Shown here in pieces: positions 32,459 through 39,581 of a stretch of 39,581 bases of DNA. The notes under the pieces are model-generated. The model searched no databases. It saw only the letters and a program-made list of their open reading frames with translations, and was not told the origin of the DNA. How positions within the stretch are numbered: position 1 is the stretch's first letter; every line of letters starts with the position of its first letter. The stretch lies in NCBI GenBank assembly GCA_002894685.1, contig NCRC01000030.1, positions 1 through 39,581 of the forward strand, written 5' to 3'. The translations under genes were made by a program, and so were the position numbers. This stretch comes from Salinivenus lutea (GTDB lineage: Bacteria; Bacteroidota; Rhodothermia; Rhodothermales; Salinibacteraceae).

Positions 32459-33610
32459 TTAGCCGCGGGGCGAAAGATCGGACAGGGCGTCGAGCGTCTC
32501 GAACGAGGCGCCGTTCTGGAGCTCGTCCCAGGTGGGGTAGTCGGTGTAGCCGCGTTCGTCGCCGTTGTAGAAGGTCTCCTCGTCCGGCCGGTTCACCGGC
32601 AGCCCCTCCTTCAGGCGGCGCGGGAGGTCGGGATTGGCGAGGAAGGCGCGGCCGAAGGCCACGAGGTCGGCGTAGCCCTGCTCGATGGCGTCGCGGGCGG
32701 TGGTCTCGTCGTAGTTGCCGTTGACCACGAGCGCCCCGTCGAACGCCTCTCGGATGGCGCGAAAGACGGTGCCGGTCTCGCCATCATCCTCCACGGGCGG
32801 CTTCGGATCGTTCGGCTCCACGAGGTGCACGTAGGCCAGCCCAAAGTCGTCGGCCACGGTCGCCGCGCCCCGGAAGGTCTCCTCGGGCGTATCGTCGTGC
32901 ATGTCGTTGAAGGGGCTCAGCGGCGAAAAGCGCACGCCGACGCGCTCCCGTCCCCACTCGTCGGTCACCGCCGCCATCACCTCGCGCAGGAAGCGGAGGC
33001 GGTTTTTCAGCGAGCCGCCGTAGCGATCCGTGCGCTCGTTGGTGCCGGAACGCAGGAATTGGTCGATGAGGTAGCCGTTGGCCGCGTGGATCTCCACGCC
33101 GTCGAAGCCGGCGCGGCGGGCGTTCGCGGCCCCCTCCCGGTACTGCTCCACCACCTCGGGCACCTCCGCCGTCTCCAGCGCGCGCGGCGTCTCGAAGTCG
33201 GTCATCTCCAGGTCGGGCGTAAGCACCTGCCCCTCGGCGGGGAGGGCGGACGGCGCGACGGGCTTCTCACCGTCGTGGTACGCCGAGTGCGAGATGCGGC
33301 CCACGTGCCAGAGCTGAAGAAAGATGCGGCCGTCGGCCTCGTGCACCGCGTCGGTCACCGTCTGCCAGCCCTCCACCTGCGCCTCGGAGTGGATGCCGGG
33401 CGTGCGGGGGTAGCCCTGCCCCTTCGGCGCCACCTGCGTCGCCTCGCTCACCAGAAGGGCCGCGGAGGCGCGCTGCCGGTAGTACGTCGCGTTCAGTTCG
33501 GTGGGCACATTGCCCTCGGCGGCGCGGTTGCGGGTGAGCGGGGCCATCGCCACGCGGTGCGGGAGCGTCAGCGGACCAAGATCGAGAGCGTCAAAAAGCG
33601 GATCAGCCAC
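32459..33610 (-). CDS. Old Yellow Enzyme-type alkene reductase (NemA-like)
   Basis: A 383-residue FMN-dependent TIM-barrel enzyme that reduces activated alkenes, quinones, maleimides or nitro compounds with NAD(P)H. Features: PLTLPHRVAMAPLTRNRA at the N-terminus, FLQLWHVGRISHSAYH, EIHAANGYLIDQFLRSGTN (substrate/FMN residues) and TDRYGGSLKNRLRFLREV. The frame opens at 33709, but codon 34 is a GTG (33610) directly before ADPLFDALDLGPL, where relatives begin, so that start is used. A near-perfect 22-bp dyad at 33660-33681 lies 50-71 bp upstream. The gene order tetR-oye mirrors the NemR-NemA logic of enterobacteria. Confidence 0.9.
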   Translation of the reverse strand: MADPLFDALDLGPLTLPHRVAMAPLTRNRAAEGNVPTELNATYYRQRASAALLVSEATQVAPKGQGYPRTPGIHSEAQVEGWQTVTDAVHEADGRIFLQLWHVGRISHSAYHDGEKPVAPSALPAEGQVLTPDLEMTDFETPRALETAEVPEVVEQYREGAANARRAGFDGVEIHAANGYLIDQFLRSGTNERTDRYGGSLKNRLRFLREVMAAVTDEWGRERVGVRFSPLSPFNDMHDDTPEETFRGAATVADDFGLAYVHLVEPNDPKPPVEDDGETGTVFRAIREAFDGALVVNGNYDETTARDAIEQGYADLVAFGRAFLANPDLPRRLKEGLPVNRPDEETFYNGDERGYTDYPTWDELQNGASFETLDALSDLSPRG

Positions 33611-33659
33611 AGCAGGTACGGTTGATGAACAAATCGAACGACCGGACAGGCGTATGTCG

Positions 33660-33681
33660 TTCTGAAACGAACGTTCCAGAA
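33660..33681. promoter_or_regulatory. TetR operator candidate in front of the alkene reductase
   Basis: Half-sites TTCTGAAACG and CGTTCCAGAA flank AA; the halves are reverse complements except at one position. A related dyad occurs between tetR and the divergent dehydrogenase. Both occupy promoter positions of genes next to a TetR repressor, which makes them plausible TetR-binding sites. Confidence 0.68.
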
Positions 33682-33727
33682 ATGGCCGAATCTTTCGCCG
33701 TTCTCCCAACTCCGGGGACGGGCGCCC

Positions 33728-34321
33728 CTACGCCGCGGGGTCGGGGCCTGCCTGTAGGGCCGCGAGCGTCGTGTCGATGATGTCGTCGAGGGCCGAGCGG
33801 TGGGGCCGCAACTTGGCGGTCACGTGGAGGCCCCGGTACGCATTTGCGAGGAACCGCCCGGCGGACGCGGGCGCCACCGACGCCGGCACCTCGTCTGCCT
33901 CCTGCGCCCGCTGCACGGCCCCGGCGAAGGCCTCCTCCATCCCCCGCAGCCCCGCCGCGGCACAGCGCTCGGTGTCTTCGCTGTGGCGGGCCCGCTCCAC
34001 GGTGGCGTCCACCAGAAAGCAGCCCTCTCCCTCCTCACACGCCGCGGCGGTGTGCTCCAGAACCATCCGGAGGCGCGTTAGCGGCGACCCCTCCCCGGTC
34101 AGCTGGTCCGCAATGCGCGCCACCTCCCGCTCGCGGTACCGATCGAGCGCGGCGAGGTACAGCTCGTGCTTGCACCCAAAGCTCTCATACAGGCTCGACC
34201 GGCTGAGGCCCGTCGCCTCCACGAGGTCCTGCACGCTCGTCCCCTCGTAGCCGGTCGACAGGAACTGCCGCGTGGCGCGGTCGAGCACCTCCTCGGGATC
34301 AAATTCTTTGGGGCGCGGCAT
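33728..34321 (-). CDS. TetR/AcrR-family transcriptional repressor
   Basis: A 197-residue repressor. The N-terminal HTH covers about 8-55, with FLSTGYEGTSVQDLVEATGLSRSSLYESFG as its core (helices 1-3). The C-terminal ligand domain contains several Cys residues (in FGCKHE, AACEEGEGCF and ERCAAA) that could sense electrophiles or oxidants, as Cys does in NemR. The frame opens at 34597, far upstream; the MPRPKEFDPEEVL start at 34321 is the standard TetR beginning. It lies between the same-strand reductase and the divergent quinone-reductase-like gene, with a dyad operator candidate on each side, suggesting autorepression and control of both flanks. Confidence 0.9.
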   Translation of the reverse strand: MPRPKEFDPEEVLDRATRQFLSTGYEGTSVQDLVEATGLSRSSLYESFGCKHELYLAALDRYREREVARIADQLTGEGSPLTRLRMVLEHTAAACEEGEGCFLVDATVERARHSEDTERCAAAGLRGMEEAFAGAVQRAQEADEVPASVAPASAGRFLANAYRGLHVTAKLRPHRSALDDIIDTTLAALQAGPDPAA

Positions 34322-34408
34322 GGGCGCGAGAGCACCGATGAATGCGGCGTGAGACCCTTCACACGAACGGCGCCCCACAACGATCCAATGCCCCTCGGGA
34401 AACGACTG

Positions 34409-34430
34409 AACTGGACCGTTCATTCCAGAA
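34409..34430. promoter_or_regulatory. TetR operator candidate between tetR and the dehydrogenase gene
   Basis: The reverse complement of this 22-mer matches the 33660-33681 dyad at 17 of 22 positions. Its half-sites are CTGGACCG and ATTCCAG. It lies in the 154-bp divergent region, 88 bp from the tetR start and 46 bp from the dehydrogenase start, so one bound repressor could control both. Confidence 0.62.
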
Positions 34431-34475
34431 ATGATTGCCTCGACGCACATGCTCCCCTCCGAAGCCCATTTGCCC

Positions 34476-35501
34476 ATGAAGGCCTTTGAACTCGACGTTG
34501 GCCGCGACTCCCTCGACGCCTTTCGTCCCGTAGAGCGCCCCGTGCCCGATCCCGCCCCCGGCCAGGTGCGCGTCCGGCTGCACGCGGCGTCGCTCAACTA
34601 CCGCGACCTGTCCGTGGCGCGGGGCACGTACCCTGGCGCCGACGACGACACGAGCGTCGTCCCGCTGTCGGACGGCGCCGGGGTGGTCGACGCCGTGGGC
34701 GAGGGCGTCACCCGCTTCGAGGCGGGCGACCGCGTGACGAACACCTTTTCTCAAGTGCCCACCGATTCCCCATCGTCGGCGAGTCGGCAGGCGCTCGGCC
34801 TCCCGCTCGACGGCACGCTCCAGGAGCAGCGGCTCTTCCACGAAAACGGCCTGGTGCACGTCCCGGAGACGCTCTCGCTGGAACAGGCCGCCACGCTTCC
34901 CTGCGCGGCCCAGACGGCCTGGCACGCCCTCTTCGGGGCCGGGCGGCCCGTGCTGCCGGGGCAGACGGTGCTCACGCTCGGCACCGGGGGCGTCTCCACC
35001 TTTGCCCTCCTCTTTGCGAAGGCGGCCGGGGCCCGCGTGCTCATCACCTCCTCCAGCGACGACAAGCTGGAGCGGATGCGGGCCCTCGGAGCGGACGAGA
35101 CCATCAACTACGAGCGCACGCCCGACTGGCACGAGGCCGTGCAGGCGGCCACCGACGGCCGGGGCGTCGACTGCGTCGTGGAAACCGGCGGCCTCGGCAC
35201 GCTGGAGCGCTCCTTCCAGGCGGCGGCGCCGGACGGCAAGGTCGGCCTGATCGGGGTGCTCGCCGAGGCCGACGAAAACCCGAACCCGTACCTCCTCATG
35301 CAGCGCCGCGGGCACCTGCACGGCATCTACGTGGGCGACATCGAACACCCGCTCGACTCGTTCCGCGCCATGAACGCCGCCCTCGACGCCAACGACCTCG
35401 CCCCCGTAATCGACCGCACCTTCGACTTCGACGCGGCGCCCGAGGCCTATCGGCATTTGGCTGAGGCCAACCATATGGGCAAGGTCGTCGTCACCATCTG
35501 A
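34476..35501 (+). CDS. Zinc-independent quinone reductase-like / MDR-family NAD(P)H dehydrogenase
   Basis: A 341-residue medium-chain dehydrogenase/reductase. The GroES-like N-terminal domain has ASLNYRDLSVARGTYP and VVPLSDGAGVVDAVGEGV. The Rossmann domain has LTLGTGGVSTFALLFAKAAGARVLITSSS (about 180-208) and KLERMRALGADETINY. The zinc-ligand Cys cluster of true alcohol dehydrogenases is absent, which fits a quinone or enone reductase. The frame opens at 34431, but that ATG overlaps the operator region; ATG 34476 (MKAFELDVG) matches the family. Divergence from a TetR repressor implies inducible expression by an electrophilic compound. Confidence 0.88.
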   Translation: MKAFELDVGRDSLDAFRPVERPVPDPAPGQVRVRLHAASLNYRDLSVARGTYPGADDDTSVVPLSDGAGVVDAVGEGVTRFEAGDRVTNTFSQVPTDSPSSASRQALGLPLDGTLQEQRLFHENGLVHVPETLSLEQAATLPCAAQTAWHALFGAGRPVLPGQTVLTLGTGGVSTFALLFAKAAGARVLITSSSDDKLERMRALGADETINYERTPDWHEAVQAATDGRGVDCVVETGGLGTLERSFQAAAPDGKVGLIGVLAEADENPNPYLLMQRRGHLHGIYVGDIEHPLDSFRAMNAALDANDLAPVIDRTFDFDAAPEAYRHLAEANHMGKVVVTI

Positions 35502-35655
35502 CCCGGCCTGGGTGCCTCGCTCCGCAGGCGGGTCCTCCCGCGAGAAGCCGGCGGGAACGTTCGCCCGTGCCCTGAATGCAACAGGTCTCTAACGCGCCGT
35601 CCCTTTCTCCCGGACGGCCCCACTGTCCGTTTTCCGCACCCTTCTCCCGCCCGCC

Positions 35656-37167
35656 ATGGAGCTCATTGAAGACCTCGACGTGCTCGACGAGGACCGCGTT
35701 CGCCAGCGCGAGGCCGGCGACGCCCCCGACGACGACCTCGACCGCGCCAAGCACGGCTACGACGCCACCGCCGGCGACAAGCAGGTCTACATCGAGACCT
35801 ACGGCTGCCAGATGAACGTGAACGACTCCGGCATCGTGGCGTCGGTATTGGAGGAGAGCGGCTACGGCCTCACGCGGGACGCCGACGAGGCCGACGTGGT
35901 GCTCCTCAACACGTGCGCCATCCGCGAGAACGCCGAGCAGAAGATCCGCACCCGCCTCGGCATGCTGCGGGCCGAAAAGGCGAAGCGCGACGGCGAACTC
36001 ATGCTGGGCGTGCTCGGCTGCATGGCCGAGCGGCTCCGCGAGAAGCTGCTGGAGCAGGAGGACCTGGTGGACGTGGTGGTGGGCCCCGATGCCTACCGCG
36101 ACCTGCCGCGCCTGCTGTACGAGGCGGACGCCACCGGCCAGGCCGCCGTCAACGTGGAGCTCTCCAAGCAGGAGACGTACCAGGACATCCAGCCGGTGCG
36201 CTACGACTCGAACGGCGTGAGCGCCTACGTCTCCATCATGCGCGGTTGCGACAACATGTGCACCTTCTGCGTGGTGCCGTTCACGCGGGGCCGCGAGGAG
36301 AGCCGTCCGGTGACGACGATTCTCTCCGAGGTGTCGCAACTGGTCGAAGAGGGCTACAAGGAGGTCACGCTCCTCGGCCAGAACGTGAACTCCTACCACT
36401 ACACCGACGAGAACGGGGCGTCCGTGAGCTTCGCCGAGCTGGTGGACCGCGTGAGCCGCGTCTCGCCGGAGATGCGCGTCCGCTACTCCACGAGCCACCC
36501 CAAGGACTGCACCGACGAGCTGCTAAAGGTGCACCGCGACCGGCCCAACGTCTGCAACTACATCCACCTGCCGGTGCAGCACGGCAACACCGAGGTGCTC
36601 GACCGCATGCGCCGCACCTACACCCGCGAGGAGTACCTGGCGCTCACCGAGCGAGCGAAAGAGCTGTGCCCGGGCGTCTCCCTCTCCACCGACCTCATCG
36701 CCGGCTTCTGCGGCGAGACCGAGGAGCAGCACAAAGACACCCTCTCGCTGATGGAGAAAGTGCGCTACGACCACGCCTACATGTTCAAGTACAGCGAGCG
36801 GCCCCAGACCTACGCCGCCCGGAAGTACGAGGACGACGTGCCGGAGGACGTGAAGCAGCGTCGACTGGAGGAGATCATCACCCTCCAGAACCAGCACGCC
36901 AAGGAGAGCAACGAGGCGGAGATTGGCCGCGTGCACACCGTGCTCGTGGAGGGCACCAGCAAGAAGAGCGACGAGCAGTTCTTCGGCCGGACGGATACGA
37001 ACAAGGGCGTGGTCTTCGACCGCGAGGACTACGAGAAGGGCGACTACGTGCGGGTCCGCATCGACGACTGCACCTCCAGCACCCTGCTGGGCACCGCGAT
37101 TGAAAAGACAACGCTGGAAGAGGCGGCGCGAACCGACTCGATCACGACTGAGCCGGCGATGGCGTAA
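35656..37167 (+). CDS. miaB: tRNA-2-methylthio-N6-dimethylallyladenosine synthase
   Basis: A 503-residue radical-SAM methylthiotransferase acting on A37 of tRNAs. An acidic lead of about 40 residues precedes the UPF0004 domain, with its [4Fe-4S] Cys at 51 (TYGCQMN), in [12 protein letters not shown] and in LGCMAE. The radical-SAM cluster C198-x3-C202-x2-C205 is in [19 protein letters not shown], and ITLQNQHA plus VLVEGTS mark the start of the TRAM domain. Everything expected is present. It starts 154 bp after the dehydrogenase; the gap holds a weak GC hairpin (35527-35540, GCGGG-TCCT-CCCGC) without a T-run. It is the second tRNA-modification function in the window. Confidence 0.95.
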   Translation: MELIEDLDVLDEDRVRQREAGDAPDDDLDRAKHGYDATAGDKQVYIETYGCQMNVNDSGIVASVLEESGYGLTRDADEADVVLLNTCAIRENAEQKIRTRLGMLRAEKAKRDGELMLGVLGCMAERLREKLLEQEDLVDVVVGPDAYRDLPRLLYEADATGQAAVNVELSKQETYQDIQPVRYDSNGVSAYVSIMRGCDNMCTFCVVPFTRGREESRPVTTILSEVSQLVEEGYKEVTLLGQNVNSYHYTDENGASVSFAELVDRVSRVSPEMRVRYSTSHPKDCTDELLKVHRDRPNVCNYIHLPVQHGNTEVLDRMRRTYTREEYLALTERAKELCPGVSLSTDLIAGFCGETEEQHKDTLSLMEKVRYDHAYMFKYSERPQTYAARKYEDDVPEDVKQRRLEEIITLQNQHAKESNEAEIGRVHTVLVEGTSKKSDEQFFGRTDTNKGVVFDREDYEKGDYVRVRIDDCTSSTLLGTAIEKTTLEEAARTDSITTEPAMA

Positions 37168-37190
37168 TCATTGTGCCGTCGCTGATGATT

Positions 37191-37210
37191 GACTTGAAGA
37201 TTCTTAAGTC
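37191..37210. promoter_or_regulatory. Short dyad immediately before the 79-residue gene
   Basis: GACTT (37191-37195) and AAGTC (37206-37210) flank a 10-bp A/T-rich core, ending directly at the GTG start codon. If the two-gene module downstream is autoregulated, this is where its operator might be. Weak evidence. Confidence 0.3.
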
Positions 37211-37450
37211 GTGGATTTCCATCCGTACTTTGACCGGAGCCGAAATCGGCACCCACACGTGACACGGGAAATCGCTAAAGAAATCGCCACGTCGTACGAG
37301 CACGAGGAGACTCAAGACGACAGCCGGATCCGTCGTTGGGGATATAGCGAGGACCTTGAGAAGTACATTCGGGTCATCCTTCTTCCTGACGGAGCCCCCG
37401 TCCCCAATGCTTTCCCAGACCGGGACTACGAGCGGAAATACAAGCCATGA
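37211..37450 (+). CDS. Small protein of possible toxin-antitoxin type (DUF4258-like pattern)
   Basis: A 79-residue protein with GTG start. The pattern RHPHVTREIAKEIA, then RIRRWGYSE, KYIRVILLPDGAPVPNAFPDRD resembles short proteins in which a beta-rich end (WG...YLRV...DG...V.NAF.DR) follows an N-terminal helix, often encoded in pairs with DUF2283-like partners. The exact family could not be fixed by eye. The stop overlaps the next ATG (ATGA, 37447-37450), showing strong coupling. Base composition is clearly lower in GC than flanking genes, suggesting acquisition. Confidence 0.6.
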   Translation: MDFHPYFDRSRNRHPHVTREIAKEIATSYEHEETQDDSRIRRWGYSEDLEKYIRVILLPDGAPVPNAFPDRDYERKYKP

Positions 37451-37917
37451 TCCTAACCTATTATCCTGACACGGACACCCTTGACGTTACTTTTCGCATT
37501 CCGGATAGAAGGAATGTAAACACGCAACAGAAAGCGCAGCAGGCAGCGCGGGAGCGGGTTCAAGAATTCGCTGAGCAGTCTCGAAGTGGGGAAGTCGAGA
37601 CTTATGAAGCCGATTCATCCGGTCAGACCCTTGCCCACTACAGAGCAGGACGGTTGGAGGAGTTGACCATCGAGCATGCAACACAGCGAGCCCCAAGCGA
37701 TTGGGAGATCGAATCCTTGCGGCGTGAGGCAGCACAGGTGGCCGCCTCCACAGGTCGCATCGTCGAGTCTGTCGCCCACAACCTCATTCAGGAGCGCTCC
37801 TCCTTCCAAACCGGAGAGCTGGGACCGCACTCTCCCCACACGTCGGACGAGGCCGTGCAAGAGTTTAACGAAATGATCGACGAGGTCGAAGCCGCCTCGG
37901 CGGCCGCCCCGCGTTGA
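37447..37917 (+). CDS. Hypothetical protein with DUF2283-like N-terminus, partner of the 79-residue protein
   Basis: A 156-residue protein. The first 17 residues (MILTYYPDTDTLDVTF) match the opening strand-turn-strand of DUF2283 proteins (YDxxxDxLxI). The remaining helical, Glu/Gln/Ser-rich portion, including GRIVESVAHNLIQ and DEAVQEFNEMIDEVEAA, is much longer than DUF2283 and unrecognised. It is translationally coupled to the gene before it. A two-gene toxin-antitoxin-like or phage-derived module is the best guess; which is toxin and which antitoxin is unknown. Lower GC in the first half supports transfer. Confidence 0.6.
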   Translation: MILTYYPDTDTLDVTFRIPDRRNVNTQQKAQQAARERVQEFAEQSRSGEVETYEADSSGQTLAHYRAGRLEELTIEHATQRAPSDWEIESLRREAAQVAASTGRIVESVAHNLIQERSSFQTGELGPHSPHTSDEAVQEFNEMIDEVEAASAAAPR

Positions 37918-38003
37918 CACGGATTTCCCGGCGGTCTCGAAACGTTGCCCCGGGCCCCCAATTGCCGTAGGCGCATCTTTTTCTCATTCCCTCGCCCCAC
38001 CGC

Positions 38004-38354
38004 ATGCTCATCTACGAAGTGAACCTGACCGTCGACGAGGACGTCGCGCCGCGCTACAGCAGCTGGCTCCGCGAGCACGTTCGCGACATGCTGGACCTCG
38101 ACGGCTTCGAGGCCGCCGTCTGGCTCGACCGTCACGACGACGCGACCACGGTCCCCGAGGCCGACGAGCCCACCGACCCGCGCACGTGGACGATCCAATA
38201 CCAGGTGCGCGACCGCGAGGCCCTGCAGTCGTACTTCGACGAGCACGCCGACGCGATGCGCCGCGAGGGCGTGGAAAAGTTTGGCGAGTACGTGGAGACG
38301 AGCCGCCGCATCTTCGAGCAAAAACGCCTCTTCGGGGGCGGCGGGGCCGCGTAG
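38004..38354 (+). CDS. DUF4286 family protein
   Basis: A 116-residue ferredoxin-like-fold protein: LIYEVNLTVDEDVAPRYSSWL (opening strand and helix), MLDLDGFEAAVWL, TIQYQVRDREALQSYFDEHADAMR and the REGVEKFGEYVETSRRIF helix. DUF4286 is common in Bacteroidota and Rhodothermota and has no established function. It stands alone between the lower-GC module and the sigma-54 activator. A run of eight C residues (38395-38402) lies 40 bp past its end. Confidence 0.82.
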   Translation: MLIYEVNLTVDEDVAPRYSSWLREHVRDMLDLDGFEAAVWLDRHDDATTVPEADEPTDPRTWTIQYQVRDREALQSYFDEHADAMRREGVEKFGEYVETSRRIFEQKRLFGGGGAA

Positions 38355-38528
38355 GGCGCGCCCACTGTACGGAAGAGGCGTGATGGAATCTTCACCCCCC
38401 CCATCGCCCGTCCGCGGATCCTGCGGGCCTAGCACGGGTGTGATATAAGGCCGGATTCCGACATTGTGGCAGCCTCGCCGTCGGGATCCGTCCCTCTCTC
38501 TGCAGTACGGAGCTTCAGTGCCTACTCC

Positions 38529-39581
38529 ATGGATCGCGCCTCCATCCAGGACCGCTTCGGCATCGTCGGCGAGTCCGACGCCCTCAAGAACGTCATCGAC
38601 CGCGCCCGGCAGGTCGCCAAAACCGACATCACCGTCCTTCTGCAGGGCGAGAGCGGCGTGGGCAAGGAGCTGATCGCCCAGATGCTGCACGAGTTGTCCA
38701 TGCGCCGACACGACCCCATGGTGGTTGTCAACTGCGGCGCCATTCCCGAGGGGCTCATCGAAAGCGAGCTGTTTGGGGCCGAAAAGGGCGCCTACACCGG
38801 CGCCGTCGAGCAGCGCGTCGGGTACTTCGAGGAGGCCGACGGCAGCACCATCTTCCTCGACGAGATTGGCGAGATGCCGAAGGCCGCTCAGGTGCGCCTG
38901 CTCCGCGTCCTCGAGAACGGGCGCTTCAGCCGGGTGGGGGCCTCCACGCAGCAGGAGGTGGACGTGCGCGTGGTGGCCGCCACGAACAAGGACCTGGGCG
39001 AGGAGGTGCAGGAGGGACGGTTCCGAAAGGACCTGTACTACCGCCTCAGCACCGAGCTCCGCAACTTGGCCGAGCAGGCGACCGTGCTGCTCCGCGAGGA
39101 CGAAGTGTCGGCGGACGAACTGCGCCCCCTCCTCCGCGACATCGGCCAGACCGAGCCGTCCACCGACCTGGTCCACGTCGACGAACAGGAGCGGCAGCGG
39201 GCGGACGACTCGGGGGACGACGTCCGCCAGCGCGAGTTGCTGTACCGCGCCATCTTGGAGATGCGGATGGACCTGCGCGAGATGAAGGACCAGATGGAGT
39301 CGCTGATCTCCGACGTGGGCGTGGTGGTGCCCCGCGAGGTGGCCGAGCGCGGCGACTTCCCCGGCGACTACGACGACTTCGTGGTGGTCCGCAACGCCGA
39401 CGAGCCCCCCTCCTCCGGCTCCCGACGCCCCCGCCCCGACAACCCGGAGGAGGTTGACTCCCTCATCCGCGACGTCGTCTACGAGGTGGACGTGCGCGTG
39501 GTGGCCGCCACGAACAAGGACCTGGGCGAGGAGGTGCAGGAGGGACGGTTCCGAAAGGACCTGTACTACCGCCTCAGCACC
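38529..39581 (+). CDS. Sigma-54-dependent transcriptional activator (3' partial, apparently chimeric)
   Basis: No stop is reached in the window. The AAA+ domain starts almost at the N-terminus without a receiver domain: [16 protein letters not shown], Walker [15 protein letters not shown] loop, Walker [10 protein letters not shown], sensor [10 protein letters not shown] and the arginine-finger segment [11 protein letters not shown]. After that, where PLRERxxDI...WPGNVREL should follow, the frame goes straight to [13 protein letters not shown], so some 75-80 residues including sensor II are missing. An acidic region (about 39110-39480) follows. The window ends in an exact 99-bp copy of 38955-39053, still in frame. 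The order of pieces is not that of a working activator. Misassembly at a contig end is the likeliest cause. Confidence 0.82.
   Translation, partial: MDRASIQDRFGIVGESDALKNVIDRARQVAKTDITVLLQGESGVGKELIAQMLHELSMRRHDPMVVVNCGAIPEGLIESELFGAEKGAYTGAVEQRVGYFEEADGSTIFLDEIGEMPKAAQVRLLRVLENGRFSRVGASTQQEVDVRVVAATNKDLGEEVQEGRFRKDLYYRLSTELRNLAEQATVLLREDEVSADELRPLLRDIGQTEPSTDLVHVDEQERQRADDSGDDVRQRELLYRAILEMRMDLREMKDQMESLISDVGVVVPREVAERGDFPGDYDDFVVVRNADEPPSSGSRRPRPDNPEEVDSLIRDVVYEVDVRVVAATNKDLGEEVQEGRFRKDLYYRLST
38955..39053 (+). repeat. 99-bp exact direct repeat, internal copy
   Basis: Identical base for base to the last 99 bp of the window (39483-39581). It encodes the [17 protein letters not shown] to DLYYRLST part of the sigma-54 AAA+ domain. 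Confidence 0.97.
39483..39581 (+). repeat. 99-bp exact direct repeat, terminal copy
   Basis: Exact copy of 38955-39053, ending at the last base of the window. The preceding base differs (C here, G in the internal copy). A terminal repeat of exactly 99 bp is what a graph assembler using k=99 would leave at an unresolved loop. Confidence 0.97.

Noticed and set aside
35527-35540. GCGGG-TCCT-CCCGC hairpin after the dehydrogenase as a terminator
   Set aside because: Five-pair stem with no following T-run; such small stems are common in GC-rich DNA.
1-39581. tRNA, rRNA, CRISPR array or complete insertion sequence
   Set aside because: Intergenic gaps were read for tRNA arms, CRISPR-like spaced repeats and terminal inverted repeats; none was found. 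The heptamer array has no spacers and is not a CRISPR.

Overview
The window looks like a piece of chromosome from a halophilic, GC-rich member of the Rhodothermota, most likely Salinibacter or a close relative. The evidence is the roughly two-thirds GC content, the strong Asp/Glu bias of most predicted proteins (a salt-in proteome), and families typical of the Bacteroidota/Rhodothermota side of the tree (DUF4286, acidic MiaB, TPR and OmpA-type lipoproteins). This is inference from composition and family content; there is no rRNA in the window.

Left part (1-15 kb). The 3' tip of a probable ssb gene is followed by a Fur-family regulator and thymidylate kinase on the minus strand. A plus-strand run follows: a TPR protein, a DUF368/PopT-type membrane protein, an OmpA-like lipoprotein and an exported EEP phosphodiesterase. 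A long minus-strand run then holds a small membrane protein, ferrochelatase with a Cys-rich tail, several small membrane proteins, a glycosyltransferase that lacks the acidic bias, a CIA30-domain protein, an RND/MMPL exporter and an integral membrane protein resembling lysyl-PG synthase/flippase proteins.

Middle (15-31.6 kb). This holds housekeeping genes of the sort often found near chromosome origins: MaoC hydratase, M48 protease lipoprotein, recF, murQ, mfd, rsmG (gidB), mnmG (gidA) and mnmE (trmE). Between them sit accessory genes: a PIN/RHH toxin-antitoxin pair, a REP-associated tyrosine transposase, an alpha/beta hydrolase, a DUF2442 protein and a lone HTH protein. The most striking feature is seven near-consensus parS (ParB-binding) sites within 7.9 kb (19437-27330). 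Four of them lie inside coding sequence, where the site dictates the peptide. parA and parB themselves are not in the window. A 98-bp array of fourteen ACG-headed heptamers lies between mnmG and rsmG, beside one of the parS sites.

Right part (31.6-39.6 kb). A pirin, an Old Yellow Enzyme reductase, a TetR repressor and a quinone-reductase-like dehydrogenase form an electrophile/redox-response group. Two related 22-bp dyads, one in front of the reductase and one between tetR and the dehydrogenase, are good operator candidates. miaB follows, then a lower-GC two-gene module resembling a toxin-antitoxin pair, a DUF4286 protein and a sigma-54 activator. The activator lacks part of its AAA+ domain, and the last 99 bp of the window exactly repeat an internal part of the gene. 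That pattern points to an assembly artefact at a contig end.
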